Shown: one piece after another, positions 51,960-61,680 of the stretch
How positions within the stretch are numbered: the stretch's first letter is position 1
Layout: each line of letters starts with the position of its first letter
DNA from: an uncultured Bacteroides sp.
GTDB lineage: Bacteria > Bacteroidota > Bacteroidia > Bacteroidales > Bacteroidaceae
DNA length: 64,000 nucleotides
Reading direction: 5' to 3'
NCBI GenBank assembly: GCA_900553185.1
Contig: USCT01000007.1
Location: forward strand, 49,156-113,155
Position numbers and translations under genes: made by a program
The notes under the pieces: generated by a model
The model's database searches: none
The model's input: only the letters and a program-made list of their open reading frames with translations
What the model was told of the DNA's origin: nothing

Positions 51960-52688
51960 TCAACGTAAACTTAATCTGGCCAGATAATCATAATGTTCTC
52001 CTTCCTGTATCTTCTCAGCTGTGAAACCATACTGAGCGGCATACATACTTAATGTATCAAAATCAATATACAGCCAGTCAAATACCTCACCTTTTACCTG
52101 CCTGTATTGCATTCGAAAATCAATCTCTCCATAATATCCGGCTGCCAGATCAACCATGAAACTTCCGTCTTCGTCTTCAAACAAATAACGAAGATCACTG
52201 GAATCCATCAATATGCATCCTCCAGGATTCAATAACAATTTCATCCGATTAAAGAAAACCTCCAGATTGGCAAGCTTGCCAATAATTCCAGAACCGTTCA
52301 TCAACATCAATATGGTATCAAAACGTTCCATAAAACGATCATCAAAAACATTTACCTGACGGGCTTCCAGCCCTCGTTCTCTCATTACCTGTACAGACAA
52401 TGGAGAAACGTCAATTGCCAGTACCTCTTTTCCTTGCTCCTTTAGCACCAGTGAATGACAACCACTTCCTGCTCCTACATCCAGAATACGTCCATCAGCC
52501 AGTCGAAGAGCCGTCTGTTCAAGCGCTGGCATTTCCTGTTCCTTACGGAATAACGTGTTTACGGGTATTTCATCTTCTTCAAACTGGGAAGAAAAAACAC
52601 GCAGTCTGCCAGCCTTCCCCGTTTTCCAGTAATCTTGTATGGCAGCTCCCATCGGATCTTTTACCGCTTCCAACAAATTTATTTCCAT
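51960..52688 (-). CDS. class I SAM-dependent methyltransferase
   Basis: 242 residues from ATG 52,688. The SAM-binding motif GRILDVGAGSGCHSLVLKEQGKEVLAIDVSP is clear, followed by FDTILMLMNGSGIIG (motif IV) and LLNPGGCILMDSSDL. The substrate is not evident; the family includes small-molecule and cofactor methyltransferases. A -7 element TATCTTTG lies at 52,717-52,724 on the minus strand, 29 bp upstream, which supports this start over the longer frame. Confidence 0.85.
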   Translation of the reverse strand: MEINLLEAVKDPMGAAIQDYWKTGKAGRLRVFSSQFEEDEIPVNTLFRKEQEMPALEQTALRLADGRILDVGAGSGCHSLVLKEQGKEVLAIDVSPLSVQVMRERGLEARQVNVFDDRFMERFDTILMLMNGSGIIGKLANLEVFFNRMKLLLNPGGCILMDSSDLRYLFEDEDGSFMVDLAAGYYGEIDFRMQYRQVKGEVFDWLYIDFDTLSMYAAQYGFTAEKIQEGEHYDYLARLSLR

Positions 52689-52716
52689 TATCACATATAA
52701 CAATAAGTTTCTACGA

Positions 52717-52724
52717 CAAAGATA
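52717..52724 (-). promoter_or_regulatory. -7 element of the methyltransferase gene
   Basis: TATCTTTG on the minus strand. Confidence 0.55.
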
Positions 52725-52883
52725 GCGAATATCTTTATCCCCCCATAACACATTTCGCAGATAGCTTCATTTCTGAATGAGGAAATAAAGATTCAAATGT
52801 TTATTTATTCATACATTTAAGAATATTTTAGAATAAAACCTCAAAAAAACGTAGATTTATGCATATCAAATAAAAAATATCCC

Positions 52884-52891
52884 TAATTTTG
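52884..52891 (+). promoter_or_regulatory. -7 element of the argR-argG-argC-argD cluster
   Basis: TAATTTTG, 25 bp before the argR ATG. The preceding 120 bp is AT-rich and has repeated GAATA/TATTC half sites at about 52,805-52,835 that could be arginine-repressor boxes, but they do not match the canonical palindrome well. Confidence 0.5.
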
Positions 52892-52916
52892 CACCCCGTA
52901 AAAGAATAATTATGCA

Positions 52917-53396
52917 ATGAAGAACAAGAACAACAGACTGGATTCCATTAAAATGATTATCTCGTCAAGAGAGATTAGAAGTCAGGAAGAACTCTTGCAG
53001 CAGTTGTGTAAGGAAGGTTACCAACTCACACAAGCCACCCTCTCGCGCGACTTAAAGCAACTTAAGGTGGCTAAAGCAGCCAGCATCAGCGGAAACTATG
53101 TATATGTATTGCCAAACAATACTTTATACAAACGGATATCCGACACGACAGAAACTCATGACGGAAACAGGTACAATGGATTCATCTCCATAGAATTCTC
53201 GGGAAACATTGCCGTCATTAAAACCAAACCTGGATATGCCAGTAGTCTGGCATACGACATCGACAACCATAATTTCCACGAAATTATGGGAACCATTGCC
53301 GGTGATGATACCATCATGATCATTATCCGTGAGGGACATTCCCGACATGACGTAACACATACACTAGCTAATATTATACCCAACATCATTAAATAA
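52917..53396 (+). CDS. argR: arginine repressor ArgR
   Basis: 159 residues. N-terminal winged helix (SQEELLQQLCKEGYQLTQATLSRDLKQLKVAK) and C-terminal hexamerisation/arginine-binding domain with GTIAGDDTIMIIIREG. Senses arginine and represses biosynthesis genes; here it heads the cluster it most likely controls. Confidence 0.94.
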   Translation: MKNKNNRLDSIKMIISSREIRSQEELLQQLCKEGYQLTQATLSRDLKQLKVAKAASISGNYVYVLPNNTLYKRISDTTETHDGNRYNGFISIEFSGNIAVIKTKPGYASSLAYDIDNHNFHEIMGTIAGDDTIMIIIREGHSRHDVTHTLANIIPNIIK

Positions 53397-53410
53397 CAAC
53401 CCTAAAAAAC

Positions 53411-53983
53411 ATGGATAACTCAAAACCGCAAATAGATGTCATGGTAGCCGACGCTTCACACGAAGTATATGTAGACACCATTCTCGACACCATCAGAGAA
53501 GCCGCCAAAGTACGCGGTACTGGAATAGCAGAACGTACACACGAATACGTAGCTACTAAAATGAAGGAAGGAAAAGCCATTATCGCACTCTGTGGAGACG
53601 AATTCGCCGGATTTACCTACATCGAATCATGGGGTAACAAAGAATATGTGGCCACATCCGGACTTATCGTACATCCCAAATATCGTGGATGCGGATTAGC
53701 CAAACGCATCAAACACGCATCGTTTACACTGGCACGCCTACGGTGGCCAAAAGCCAAGATATTCAGCCTTACATCAGGGGCTGCTGTCATGAAAATGAAC
53801 ACAGAACTAGGATACGTACCTGTTACCTTCAACGAACTCACCGATGACGAAGCGTTCTGGAAAGGATGTGAAGGATGTATCAACCACGAAATCCTAATGG
53901 CAAAAAAACGCAAATTCTGCATTTGCACAGCCATGCTTTACGATCCGGCATTGCATACGGACGACAAAGTGACTAACTTTTAA
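53411..53983 (+). CDS. GNAT N-acetyltransferase in arginine cluster (candidate N-acetylglutamate synthase)
   Basis: 190 residues. GNAT fold with acetyl-CoA loop GLIVHPKYRGCGLAKRIKHASF. The C-terminus has several Cys (GCEGCINHEILMAKKRKFCIC) that could bind a metal. It lies 14 bp after argR and before argG; no classical argA or argJ is visible, so acetylating glutamate is a reasonable inference from position, not from signature residues. Confidence 0.8.
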   Translation: MDNSKPQIDVMVADASHEVYVDTILDTIREAAKVRGTGIAERTHEYVATKMKEGKAIIALCGDEFAGFTYIESWGNKEYVATSGLIVHPKYRGCGLAKRIKHASFTLARLRWPKAKIFSLTSGAAVMKMNTELGYVPVTFNELTDDEAFWKGCEGCINHEILMAKKRKFCICTAMLYDPALHTDDKVTNF

Positions 53984-54064
53984 ATCACACCTTGTCGGTC
54001 GCATCGCACCAATATAAAATAAACACTCAGAAAAAACTCAATAACAAAAAATACAGATAGCCTT

Positions 54065-55273
54065 ATGGAAGAAAAGAAAAAAGTAGTAGTAGCATTCAGC
54101 GGAGGACTTGATACTTCGTTCACTGTGATGTATCTGGCCCGTGAAAAAGGATATGAAGTATACGCTGCCTGTGCCAATACCGGCGGTTTCAGCCCTGAAC
54201 AGCTGAAAAAGAACGAAGAAAATGCTTACCGCCTGGGCGCAACGAAATATGTTACCATCGACGTTACTCAAGAATATTACGAAAAAAGTCTGAAATACAT
54301 GGTATTCGGAAACGTGTTGCGTAACGGTACCTATCCAATCTCGGTCAGCTCTGAACGTATCTTCCAGGCACTGGCTATCGCACGCTACGCCAACGAAATA
54401 GGTGCACATGCCATTGCTCACGGATCTACCGGAGCAGGAAACGATCAGGTACGCTTCGACATGACATTCCTCGTTATGGCTCCAGGAGTGGAAATCATTA
54501 CCCTGACACGTGATATGGCGCTGAGCCGTGATTATGAAATCAACTATCTGAAGGAACATGGATTCGAAGCCGACTTTACCAAACTGAAATACTCCTACAA
54601 CGTAGGAATCTGGGGTACGTCTATCTGCGGTGGAGAAATTCTGGATTCTACTCAAGGCCTGCCAGAAAGTGCTTATCTGAAACAAGTAACCAAAACCGGC
54701 AGTGAACAACTGAAACTGGAATTCAAGAAAGGTGAACTGTATGCCGTAAACGGTGAAGTATTCGATGATAAAATCAAGGCTATTCAGAAAGTAGAAGAAA
54801 TCGGTGCAGCATACGGTATCGGACGTGACATGCACGTAGGCGACACCATCATCGGTATCAAGGGACGCGTAGGTTTCGAAGCCGCAGCTCCAATGCTGAT
54901 TATTGGCGCCCACCGTTTTCTCGAAAAATATACATTAAGTAAATGGCAACAATACTGGAAAGACCAGGTAGCCAACTGGTATGGCATGTTCTTGCACGAA
55001 AGCCAGTATCTGGAACCCGTAATGCGAGACATCGAAGCCATGCTTACCGAATCACAACGCAATGTTAACGGTACCGCTATTCTGGAACTCCGTCCGTATT
55101 GTTTCTCTACCGTAGGAGTAGACTCAAAAGACGACCTGGTAAAAAACAAGTTCGGCGAATATGGAGAAATGCAAAAAGGATGGACAGCCGAAGATGCCAA
55201 AGGATTTATCAAGGTACTTTCCACTCCGCTCCGTGCCTATTACGCTAACCATAAAGACGAAGCCGATATATGA
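54065..55273 (+). CDS. argG: argininosuccinate synthase
   Basis: 402 residues. ATP-PPi loop VVAFSGGLDTSFTVMYLA, then SVSSERIFQALAIARYANEIGAHAIAHGSTGAGNDQVRFD, the citrulline/aspartate site. Joins citrulline and aspartate. The stop overlaps argC by ATGA. It belongs to the shorter non-classical ArgG form common in Bacteroidetes. Confidence 0.95.
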   Translation: MEEKKKVVVAFSGGLDTSFTVMYLAREKGYEVYAACANTGGFSPEQLKKNEENAYRLGATKYVTIDVTQEYYEKSLKYMVFGNVLRNGTYPISVSSERIFQALAIARYANEIGAHAIAHGSTGAGNDQVRFDMTFLVMAPGVEIITLTRDMALSRDYEINYLKEHGFEADFTKLKYSYNVGIWGTSICGGEILDSTQGLPESAYLKQVTKTGSEQLKLEFKKGELYAVNGEVFDDKIKAIQKVEEIGAAYGIGRDMHVGDTIIGIKGRVGFEAAAPMLIIGAHRFLEKYTLSKWQQYWKDQVANWYGMFLHESQYLEPVMRDIEAMLTESQRNVNGTAILELRPYCFSTVGVDSKDDLVKNKFGEYGEMQKGWTAEDAKGFIKVLSTPLRAYYANHKDEADI

Positions 55274-56238
55274 TTAAAGCAGGTATTATCGGAGGTGCAG
55301 GATATACAGCAGGCGAACTAATTCGCCTGCTCATCAATCATCCGGACGTAGAAATCAAATTCATCAATAGCTCCAGCAACGCAGGAAACAAAATCACCGA
55401 CGTACACGAAGGGTTATACGGCGAAACAGATCTGGTCTTCACCGATGAACTTCCACTCGATACGATCGATGTATTATTTTTCTGTACAGCCCACGGAGAC
55501 ACCCGCAAATTCATGGAAAGTCACAACGTACCTGAAGATCTGAAAATTATCGATCTTTCTATGGACTATCGTATCAAATCAGACGATCACGACTTTGTAT
55601 ATGGATTGCCAGAGCTGAACCGACGTACCATCTGTCACAGCAAACACGTAGCTAACCCAGGTTGCTTTGCAACTTGTATCCAGCTGGGACTGCTTCCGCT
55701 AGCCAAACATTTGCTATTGAACGAAGATATTTCTGTAAATGCCATTACTGGAAGTACAGGCGCTGGCGTAAAACCAGGAGCAACCAGCCACTTTAGCTGG
55801 CGAAATAACAATCTGAGCATTTACAAACCATTCTCACACCAGCACGTACCCGAAATCAAGCAGTCGCTCAAACAACTGCAAACTAGCTTTGATTCTGAGA
55901 TCGACTTTATCCCATACCGGGGTGATTTTGCACGAGGTATTTTTGCTACCTTAGTTGTCAAGACCAAAGTAGAGTTGCCCGAAATCATCAAGATGTATGA
56001 GGATTATTATGCCGAAGACTCATTTACACACATCGTTGATAAAAACATCGACCTGAAACAAGTAGTAAACACCAACAAGTGTCTCATTCATCTGGAAAAG
56101 TTCGGAGATAAACTGCTTATTGTCTCTTGCATTGACAACCTGTTGAAAGGGGCAAGCGGACAAGCTGTACATAACATGAATCTGATGTTTAACCTGGAAG
56201 AAACTACAGGTCTGCGTCTGAAACCAAGCGCATTCTGA
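55270..56238 (+). CDS. argC: N-acetyl-gamma-glutamyl-phosphate reductase
   Basis: 322 residues. NADP-binding start IIGGAGYTAGELIRLLINHP, catalytic Cys in ANPGCFATCIQLG, and GSTGAGVKPGATSHFSWR. Third step of arginine synthesis. Coupled to argG; argD follows after 95 bp. Confidence 0.96.
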   Translation: MIKAGIIGGAGYTAGELIRLLINHPDVEIKFINSSSNAGNKITDVHEGLYGETDLVFTDELPLDTIDVLFFCTAHGDTRKFMESHNVPEDLKIIDLSMDYRIKSDDHDFVYGLPELNRRTICHSKHVANPGCFATCIQLGLLPLAKHLLLNEDISVNAITGSTGAGVKPGATSHFSWRNNNLSIYKPFSHQHVPEIKQSLKQLQTSFDSEIDFIPYRGDFARGIFATLVVKTKVELPEIIKMYEDYYAEDSFTHIVDKNIDLKQVVNTNKCLIHLEKFGDKLLIVSCIDNLLKGASGQAVHNMNLMFNLEETTGLRLKPSAF

Positions 56239-56333
56239 TTTATTAAATCAAAGGACGAAAAAGGGTTTCGTTCCTTGACCTTTAATCTAAAAGCGCGCAC
56301 TTAAATTTTAATCATTAATTTTAATTGAAGGAC

Positions 56334-57458
56334 ATGAAACTTTTCGATGTATATCCGCTATTCGACATAAACATTGTCAAAGGGAAAGGTTGTCACGTAT
56401 GGGACGAGAAAGGCCAGGAATACCTTGACCTGTATGGCGGACACGCCGTAATTTCCATTGGACATTCTCATCCGCATTATGTAGAAGCCATCAGCAAACA
56501 AGTATCCGAACTGGGATTTTATTCCAATTCCGTAATCAACAAGCTACAGCAGGAAGTTGCCGACCGACTGGGAGCTATCAGCGGTTACGATGATTATCAG
56601 CTTTTCCTTATTAATTCCGGAGCGGAAGCTAACGAAAATGCCTTGAAACTGGCTTCATTTTATAACGGCCGTACCCGTGTTATCTCCTTTGCCAAGGCAT
56701 TTCACGGACGTACATCACTGGCTGTAGAAGCAACTAACAATCCTAAAATCATCGCACCAGTAAACAATAACGGACACGTTACTTATCTTCCACTGAACGA
56801 TACAGAATCCTTGAAAGCCGAATTGGCTAAAGGAGATGTCTGTGCCGTCATTATCGAAGGTATACAAGGTGTAGGAGGTATTCAAGTGCCCGATACAGAC
56901 TTTATGCAAGCCATGCGTAAGGCCTGTGATGAGACCAATACGGTCATGATTTTGGATGAAATACAATCGGGATACGGACGAAGCGGTAAATTCTTTGCCC
57001 ATCAATACAACGGAGTACGTCCAGATATGATTACCGTTGCCAAAGGTATTGGTAACGGATTTCCGATGGCTGCCGTACTTATCAGTCCGAAATTTAAACC
57101 GGTATATGGCCAGTTAGGTACTACTTTCGGTGGAAACCACCTGGCTTGTGCAGCAGCTATTGCTGTTCTCGATGTAATGAAAGAAGAAAAACTGATAGAC
57201 AATGCAGCCAAAGTAGGTACGCACTTGCTGGAAGAACTAAAGAAATTTCATAACATCAAAGATGTACGTGGACGTGGCTTAATGATCGGACTGGAATTTG
57301 AACAACCTATTAAGGAACTACGTCAGAAACTGTTGTTCGAACAGAAAGTATTTACTGGAGTGAGCGGAACCAATGTCATCCGTCTGCTTCCACCTCTCTG
57401 TCTGAGCATGAATGAAGCCGATGATTTCCTAACTCGTTTACAAGATATTTTGAAATAA
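56334..57458 (+). CDS. argD: acetylornithine aminotransferase (or succinylornithine)
   Basis: 374 residues. Class III PLP aminotransferase: INSGAEANENALKLA, FHGRTSLAV, DEIQSGYGRSGKFF and ITVAKGIGNGFPMAAV (PLP Lys). ATG 56,334 is chosen over TTG 56,325. It closes the argR-GNAT-argG-argC-argD run. In some Bacteroidetes the pathway uses succinylated intermediates; sequence alone does not settle which. Confidence 0.92.
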   Translation: MKLFDVYPLFDINIVKGKGCHVWDEKGQEYLDLYGGHAVISIGHSHPHYVEAISKQVSELGFYSNSVINKLQQEVADRLGAISGYDDYQLFLINSGAEANENALKLASFYNGRTRVISFAKAFHGRTSLAVEATNNPKIIAPVNNNGHVTYLPLNDTESLKAELAKGDVCAVIIEGIQGVGGIQVPDTDFMQAMRKACDETNTVMILDEIQSGYGRSGKFFAHQYNGVRPDMITVAKGIGNGFPMAAVLISPKFKPVYGQLGTTFGGNHLACAAAIAVLDVMKEEKLIDNAAKVGTHLLEELKKFHNIKDVRGRGLMIGLEFEQPIKELRQKLLFEQKVFTGVSGTNVIRLLPPLCLSMNEADDFLTRLQDILK

Positions 57459-57483
57459 TCAGCAACCCCCAATTTCACATTTC

Positions 57484-57520
57484 AAAGGTCTTCTCGTATA
57501 CACTATATGGGAAGACCTTT
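57484..57520 (+). terminator. terminator of the arginine cluster
   Basis: AAAGGTCTTC/GAAGACCTTT perfect 10-bp stem, followed by TGTCAT. Confidence 0.75.
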
Positions 57521-57769
57521 TGTCATATAAAGACACTATCAAAAATGTTTCTTCGCTTTTAATATCTACTTTTACATATAAATCGATAGAATAATTCACT
57601 TATTATCTGGCAATTGCATTTTACACTCCATCAATTATCCTACTTAATTGCTACTGATAGACCTCTAATCGAATAGTTTTCTATAAATTTGTTAGAAATA
57701 AATAAAGTGAGCCACGATAAGGTTTTAAAAAGGCATCTGAAATCATCGTTCGCGGCAACAGCTAAATTA

Positions 57770-57777
57770 TACCTTTG
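57770..57777 (+). promoter_or_regulatory. -7 element of the GH36 gene
   Basis: TACCTTTG, perfect, 33 bp before the ATG at 57,811. It lies in the longer open frame and so fixes the start. Confidence 0.6.
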
Positions 57778-57810
57778 CGAAATTTTAATAAACCATTAAT
57801 TGATAAAACC

Positions 57811-60003
57811 ATGAAAAAACTGCTAGTCGCTGCTGCGTTGGGATTCGCCCTGTCCGGATATGCCCAGCAAGCGGAAAAGAAACTAATCCGTATTTCTACC
57901 AACGAAACTGATTTAGTGCTACAGGTAGCCGAAAACGGACGTTTGTACCAGTCCTATCTAGGCCAGAAACTCAAACATGAATCCGACCTTGAACACTTAC
58001 CCTGGAGCATACATGCCGCATCTGATGCTTCAGTAAGCAAACGTGGATGGGAAGTATACAGCGGATCGGGAAATGAAGACTTCTTCGAACCTGCCCTCGC
58101 CATTCGTCATACCGACGGAAATCCTTCAACCTATTTATATTATGTATCATCCGAACAAAAGGAAGTAGATGGAGGAACCGAGACAACAATTCGCTTACGT
58201 GACGATCAGTACCCGGTCAATGTCACACTGCATTACGTAGCTTATGCTAATGAAAATGTAATAAAAACCTGGACCGATATAAAGCACAACGAAAAAAAAC
58301 CTATAGTCCTCGGGAAATATGCATCAGCCATGCTTTATTTCAACCGGCAAAAGTACTTCCTCACTGAATTCAGCAGTGACTGGGCCAAGGAAATGCAGAT
58401 GAGCACACAGCAGCTGCTCCCCGGAAAGAAAATACTGGATACCAAACTGGGAAGTCGGGCAGCCATGCACATGCAACCCTTCTTCGAAATAGGACTCGAC
58501 CAGCCAGCCAGTGAACAAAACGGAGAAGTTCTGATGGGCACCATCGGATGGACCGGTAACTTCCGGTTTACCTTCGAAGTAGACAATGTAGGAAACCTGC
58601 GTGTGATACCAGGCATCAACCCGTACGCTTCTCTCTACGAACTAAATCCCGGTGAAACTTTTACAACTCCCGAGTTTATCTTCACACTCAGCCATAACGG
58701 AACCGGACAAGGAAGTCGGAATTTACAACAATGGGCACGAAACTACCAGTTGAAAGATGGCAAAGGCGAACGACTCACACTGTTGAATAACTGGGAAAAT
58801 ACAGCTTTCGATTTCAATCAGGAAGTACTGACTGATCTCATGAAAGAAGCCGCACATCTGGGTGTGGATATGTTTTTGCTGGACGACGGATGGTTTGGCA
58901 ACAAACATCCACGGAAAGACGACACAGCCGGACTAGGTGACTGGGAAGCCACCAGTGACAAACTTCCTGGAGGAATACCGGCCCTGGTCACTGCAGCCAA
59001 AGATGCCGGTGTGAAATTCGGAATCTGGATTGAACCGGAAATGATCAATCCACACAGTGAGCTGTACGAAAAGCATCCAGACTGGGCCATCCATTATCCA
59101 AATCGTGAAGTGTATTACTACCGGAACCAGCTTGTATTGGACTTGAGTAATCCCAAAGTACAAGATTACGTATACAGTGTAATAGACAATATACTGAAAG
59201 AAAATCCTGAGCTGGCATACTTTAAATGGGATTGCAACAGCCCCATTACAAACATTTATTCGCCTTACCTGAAAGACAAACAGGGCAGATTGTACATTGA
59301 TCACGTACGTGGAATTTACAACGTCATGAAACGTGTCAAACAAAACTATCCCAATATCCCCATGATGCTTTGCTCAGGTGGCGGTGCACGTTGCGATTAC
59401 GAAGCACTGAAATACTTTACCGAATTCTGGTGCAGTGACAATACAGACCCTGTAGAGCGTATCTACATTCAGTGGGGCTTCTCACAATTCTTCCCGGCCA
59501 AGGCGATGTGCGCTCACGTAACAAGTTGGAACAAAGCAGCGTCTATCAAATTCCGTACCGACGTAGCTGCCATGTGCAAGTTAGGATTCGACATAGGACT
59601 GAAGGAACTGAGTGCAGAGGAACTGACTTTCTGCCAGGAAGCGGTAGCCAACTGGAAACGCCTGCAACCGGCTACAATGGAGGGGAACCAGTACCGACTG
59701 GTTTCACCGTACGAAACCAACCACATGGCTGTAAACTATGTATCAGAAGATAGAAACAAAGCCGTATTGTTCGCTTATGACGTTTACCCCCGATACCAGG
59801 AGAAACTGATACCAGTGAAGCTACAGGGTCTGGATCCCGACAAGATGTACAAGGTAGAAGAAATTAATCTGATGCCTCAGAGTGTTTCAGATATGGATGC
59901 CAACGGAAAAGTATTCTCCGGCGATTACTTGATGAAAGCAGGATTGGAAGTATTCGGCTTTAATCCAATGACCAGCCACGTAATTGAACTGACAGCACAA
60001 TAA
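57811..60003 (+). CDS. glycoside hydrolase family 36 alpha-galactosidase
   Basis: 730 residues with a signal peptide (MKKLLVAAALGFALSGYAQ), so exported. GH36 layout: N-terminal beta-supersandwich, TIM barrel with FLLDDGWFGNKHPRKDDTAGLGDWE, nucleophile in YFKWDCN (Asp 474), acid/base in FWCSDNTDPVER (Asp 543), and a C-terminal antiparallel domain. Releases alpha-galactose from oligosaccharides such as raffinose or melibiose. No SusC/D pair is adjacent. Confidence 0.95.
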   Translation: MKKLLVAAALGFALSGYAQQAEKKLIRISTNETDLVLQVAENGRLYQSYLGQKLKHESDLEHLPWSIHAASDASVSKRGWEVYSGSGNEDFFEPALAIRHTDGNPSTYLYYVSSEQKEVDGGTETTIRLRDDQYPVNVTLHYVAYANENVIKTWTDIKHNEKKPIVLGKYASAMLYFNRQKYFLTEFSSDWAKEMQMSTQQLLPGKKILDTKLGSRAAMHMQPFFEIGLDQPASEQNGEVLMGTIGWTGNFRFTFEVDNVGNLRVIPGINPYASLYELNPGETFTTPEFIFTLSHNGTGQGSRNLQQWARNYQLKDGKGERLTLLNNWENTAFDFNQEVLTDLMKEAAHLGVDMFLLDDGWFGNKHPRKDDTAGLGDWEATSDKLPGGIPALVTAAKDAGVKFGIWIEPEMINPHSELYEKHPDWAIHYPNREVYYYRNQLVLDLSNPKVQDYVYSVIDNILKENPELAYFKWDCNSPITNIYSPYLKDKQGRLYIDHVRGIYNVMKRVKQNYPNIPMMLCSGGGARCDYEALKYFTEFWCSDNTDPVERIYIQWGFSQFFPAKAMCAHVTSWNKAASIKFRTDVAAMCKLGFDIGLKELSAEELTFCQEAVANWKRLQPATMEGNQYRLVSPYETNHMAVNYVSEDRNKAVLFAYDVYPRYQEKLIPVKLQGLDPDKMYKVEEINLMPQSVSDMDANGKVFSGDYLMKAGLEVFGFNPMTSHVIELTAQ

Positions 60004-60095
60004 ACTTCTTTATACAAACAGATTCCCCACAGCCCAACCTGGCCACAGGGAATCTGAATCAAAAGAATGTAACAAAGAACATTATACGCCGCCAG

Positions 60096-60131
60096 CCTCC
60101 CGGTAAGCTCTCTTATCGGGAGGTTTTCGTT
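60096..60131 (+). terminator. strong hairpin after the GH36 gene
   Basis: CCTCCCGGTAAG pairs with CTTATCGGGAGG, then TTTTCGTTT. A weaker GATTCCC/GGGAATC stem lies closer to the gene (60,021-60,054). Confidence 0.85.
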
Positions 60132-60295
60132 TCACACCGACAGCTCCTGACAAGGAACTATCCCTACCGGACGATCACGAAAAGCGGCTATAATAAAGTT
60201 TCCTCCGCAGTATAACTTATACCTATATGAAGTGTAAAAAGATGAATGTGAAAAGAAAAATTTCAAGATACACCGCATGAGGAAACTTTTTTCCT

Positions 60296-61672
60296 TTATC
60301 TGTCCTGTCCGCCTCCCAGAGCCTGATACAGATTAATCAAACTCTGAATCTCTTTAAACTGATTGGCTGTTTGAGACAATTGAGCCGACAACAGGCTCTG
60401 ACGAGCCGTCAATACTTCCAGATATGTAGTATTTCCGTTTTCCATCAGCAGTGAAGTGCCTTCGTAAGCACGTTCCAGAGAAGCCAGTTGCTGCACATAA
60501 TTTTCTTTTTTCCGTTTGCTGGTCTGATAAGAGACAAGCGCATCGTTCACTTCGGAACCGGCAGCAAGTAATTGCTGCTGAAACGCGAGCAATGCCTCTT
60601 CCTGTTGTGCCCGGGCAATACGCCGCTGTCCGATCAGCGTACCACGGTTAAACAACGGCTGAGTGAGTGAGGCCAGTGCAGAAGTAACAAACTTTGCCGG
60701 ATTCGTAATCAAGGAACCGATTGAATTGGTCCATCCGGCACTACCGCTCAACGTAATGGAAGGATAAAAAGCAGCATTGGCCTGTCCTGTTACATAAAAG
60801 GCCTGTTCCAACTGACGCTCAGCCACCCGTACATCCGGACGCTTTGACAGCATACGAAGCGGTATTCCGGTTGACAGCTCAGATGTAAAATACTGTTCGG
60901 ACAACTTGCCACGAGGATAGCGTCTAGGCGTTTCGGCCAATAACAGCGAAAGGCTGTTTTCAACCTGATTAATCTGTTCTTCGAGATCGATGACTGAATT
61001 CTGTACCTCATAATAAGTAGCCTGCATCTGCGATACAGCCGTTTCATCAGCCAGACCTGCATCCATCAGTGCCTGTGTAGAAGTAACGGTCTCTTTCCAG
61101 CTTTCGGCGGTACGACGAGAAATATCCACCTGTTCATCGAGCATGAGCAGTGTATAATATGTATTGGCTATGTTGGCAATCAGACTGGAACAAACTGCCT
61201 GCCGGTAATCTTCACTTTGGGCATAGGCAGCCTGAGACTGACGTTTGGCATTGCGTAAACGACCGAAAATATCAAGTTCCCAACTGGCCGTAACAGGCAG
61301 TGTATAAGTACGCGACACCTGACTCTCCACCGTTCCCAGCGACCCTTGCGGAGCCAGTGCAAAAGAAGGGAGGAAAGCCAGCTTGGCCGAGAGCAAAGCC
61401 GCTCTGGCCTCTTCCACACGCAGCTCCGCTGTCAGAAGATCCGTATTCTGAGCCAGCCCCTTTTCTATCAGCTCCTGCAAATAGGGATCGTTAAAAAAAT
61501 CACGCCAGTTGATGTCGGCTATACCTGTCGTATCGGCCGATACGGCTTCGGCTTCCTCACCATACAAATGATCGGGGACAGTAGTCTGCGGTTCATAACT
61601 GGTATATATTCCGCAACTGCTCAGTAAAAACATGGTTCCTCCGATCAAGATTTTCTGTTGTATATTCATCAT
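60296..61672 (-). CDS. outer membrane efflux lipoprotein of second RND system
   Basis: 458 residues, TolC/OprM/NodT family. The lipoprotein signal ends in FLLSSC. Two OEP repeats (NTDLLTAELRVEEARAAL; SKRPDVRVAERQLEQAF), ending LYQALGGG. It follows the pump gene by 8 bp. A homologue of the 4291-5658 gene, in the opposite orientation. Confidence 0.94.
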   Translation of the reverse strand: MMNIQQKILIGGTMFLLSSCGIYTSYEPQTTVPDHLYGEEAEAVSADTTGIADINWRDFFNDPYLQELIEKGLAQNTDLLTAELRVEEARAALLSAKLAFLPSFALAPQGSLGTVESQVSRTYTLPVTASWELDIFGRLRNAKRQSQAAYAQSEDYRQAVCSSLIANIANTYYTLLMLDEQVDISRRTAESWKETVTSTQALMDAGLADETAVSQMQATYYEVQNSVIDLEEQINQVENSLSLLLAETPRRYPRGKLSEQYFTSELSTGIPLRMLSKRPDVRVAERQLEQAFYVTGQANAAFYPSITLSGSAGWTNSIGSLITNPAKFVTSALASLTQPLFNRGTLIGQRRIARAQQEEALLAFQQQLLAAGSEVNDALVSYQTSKRKKENYVQQLASLERAYEGTSLLMENGNTTYLEVLTARQSLLSAQLSQTANQFKEIQSLINLYQALGGGQDR

Positions 61673-61680
61673 AGTTTCTG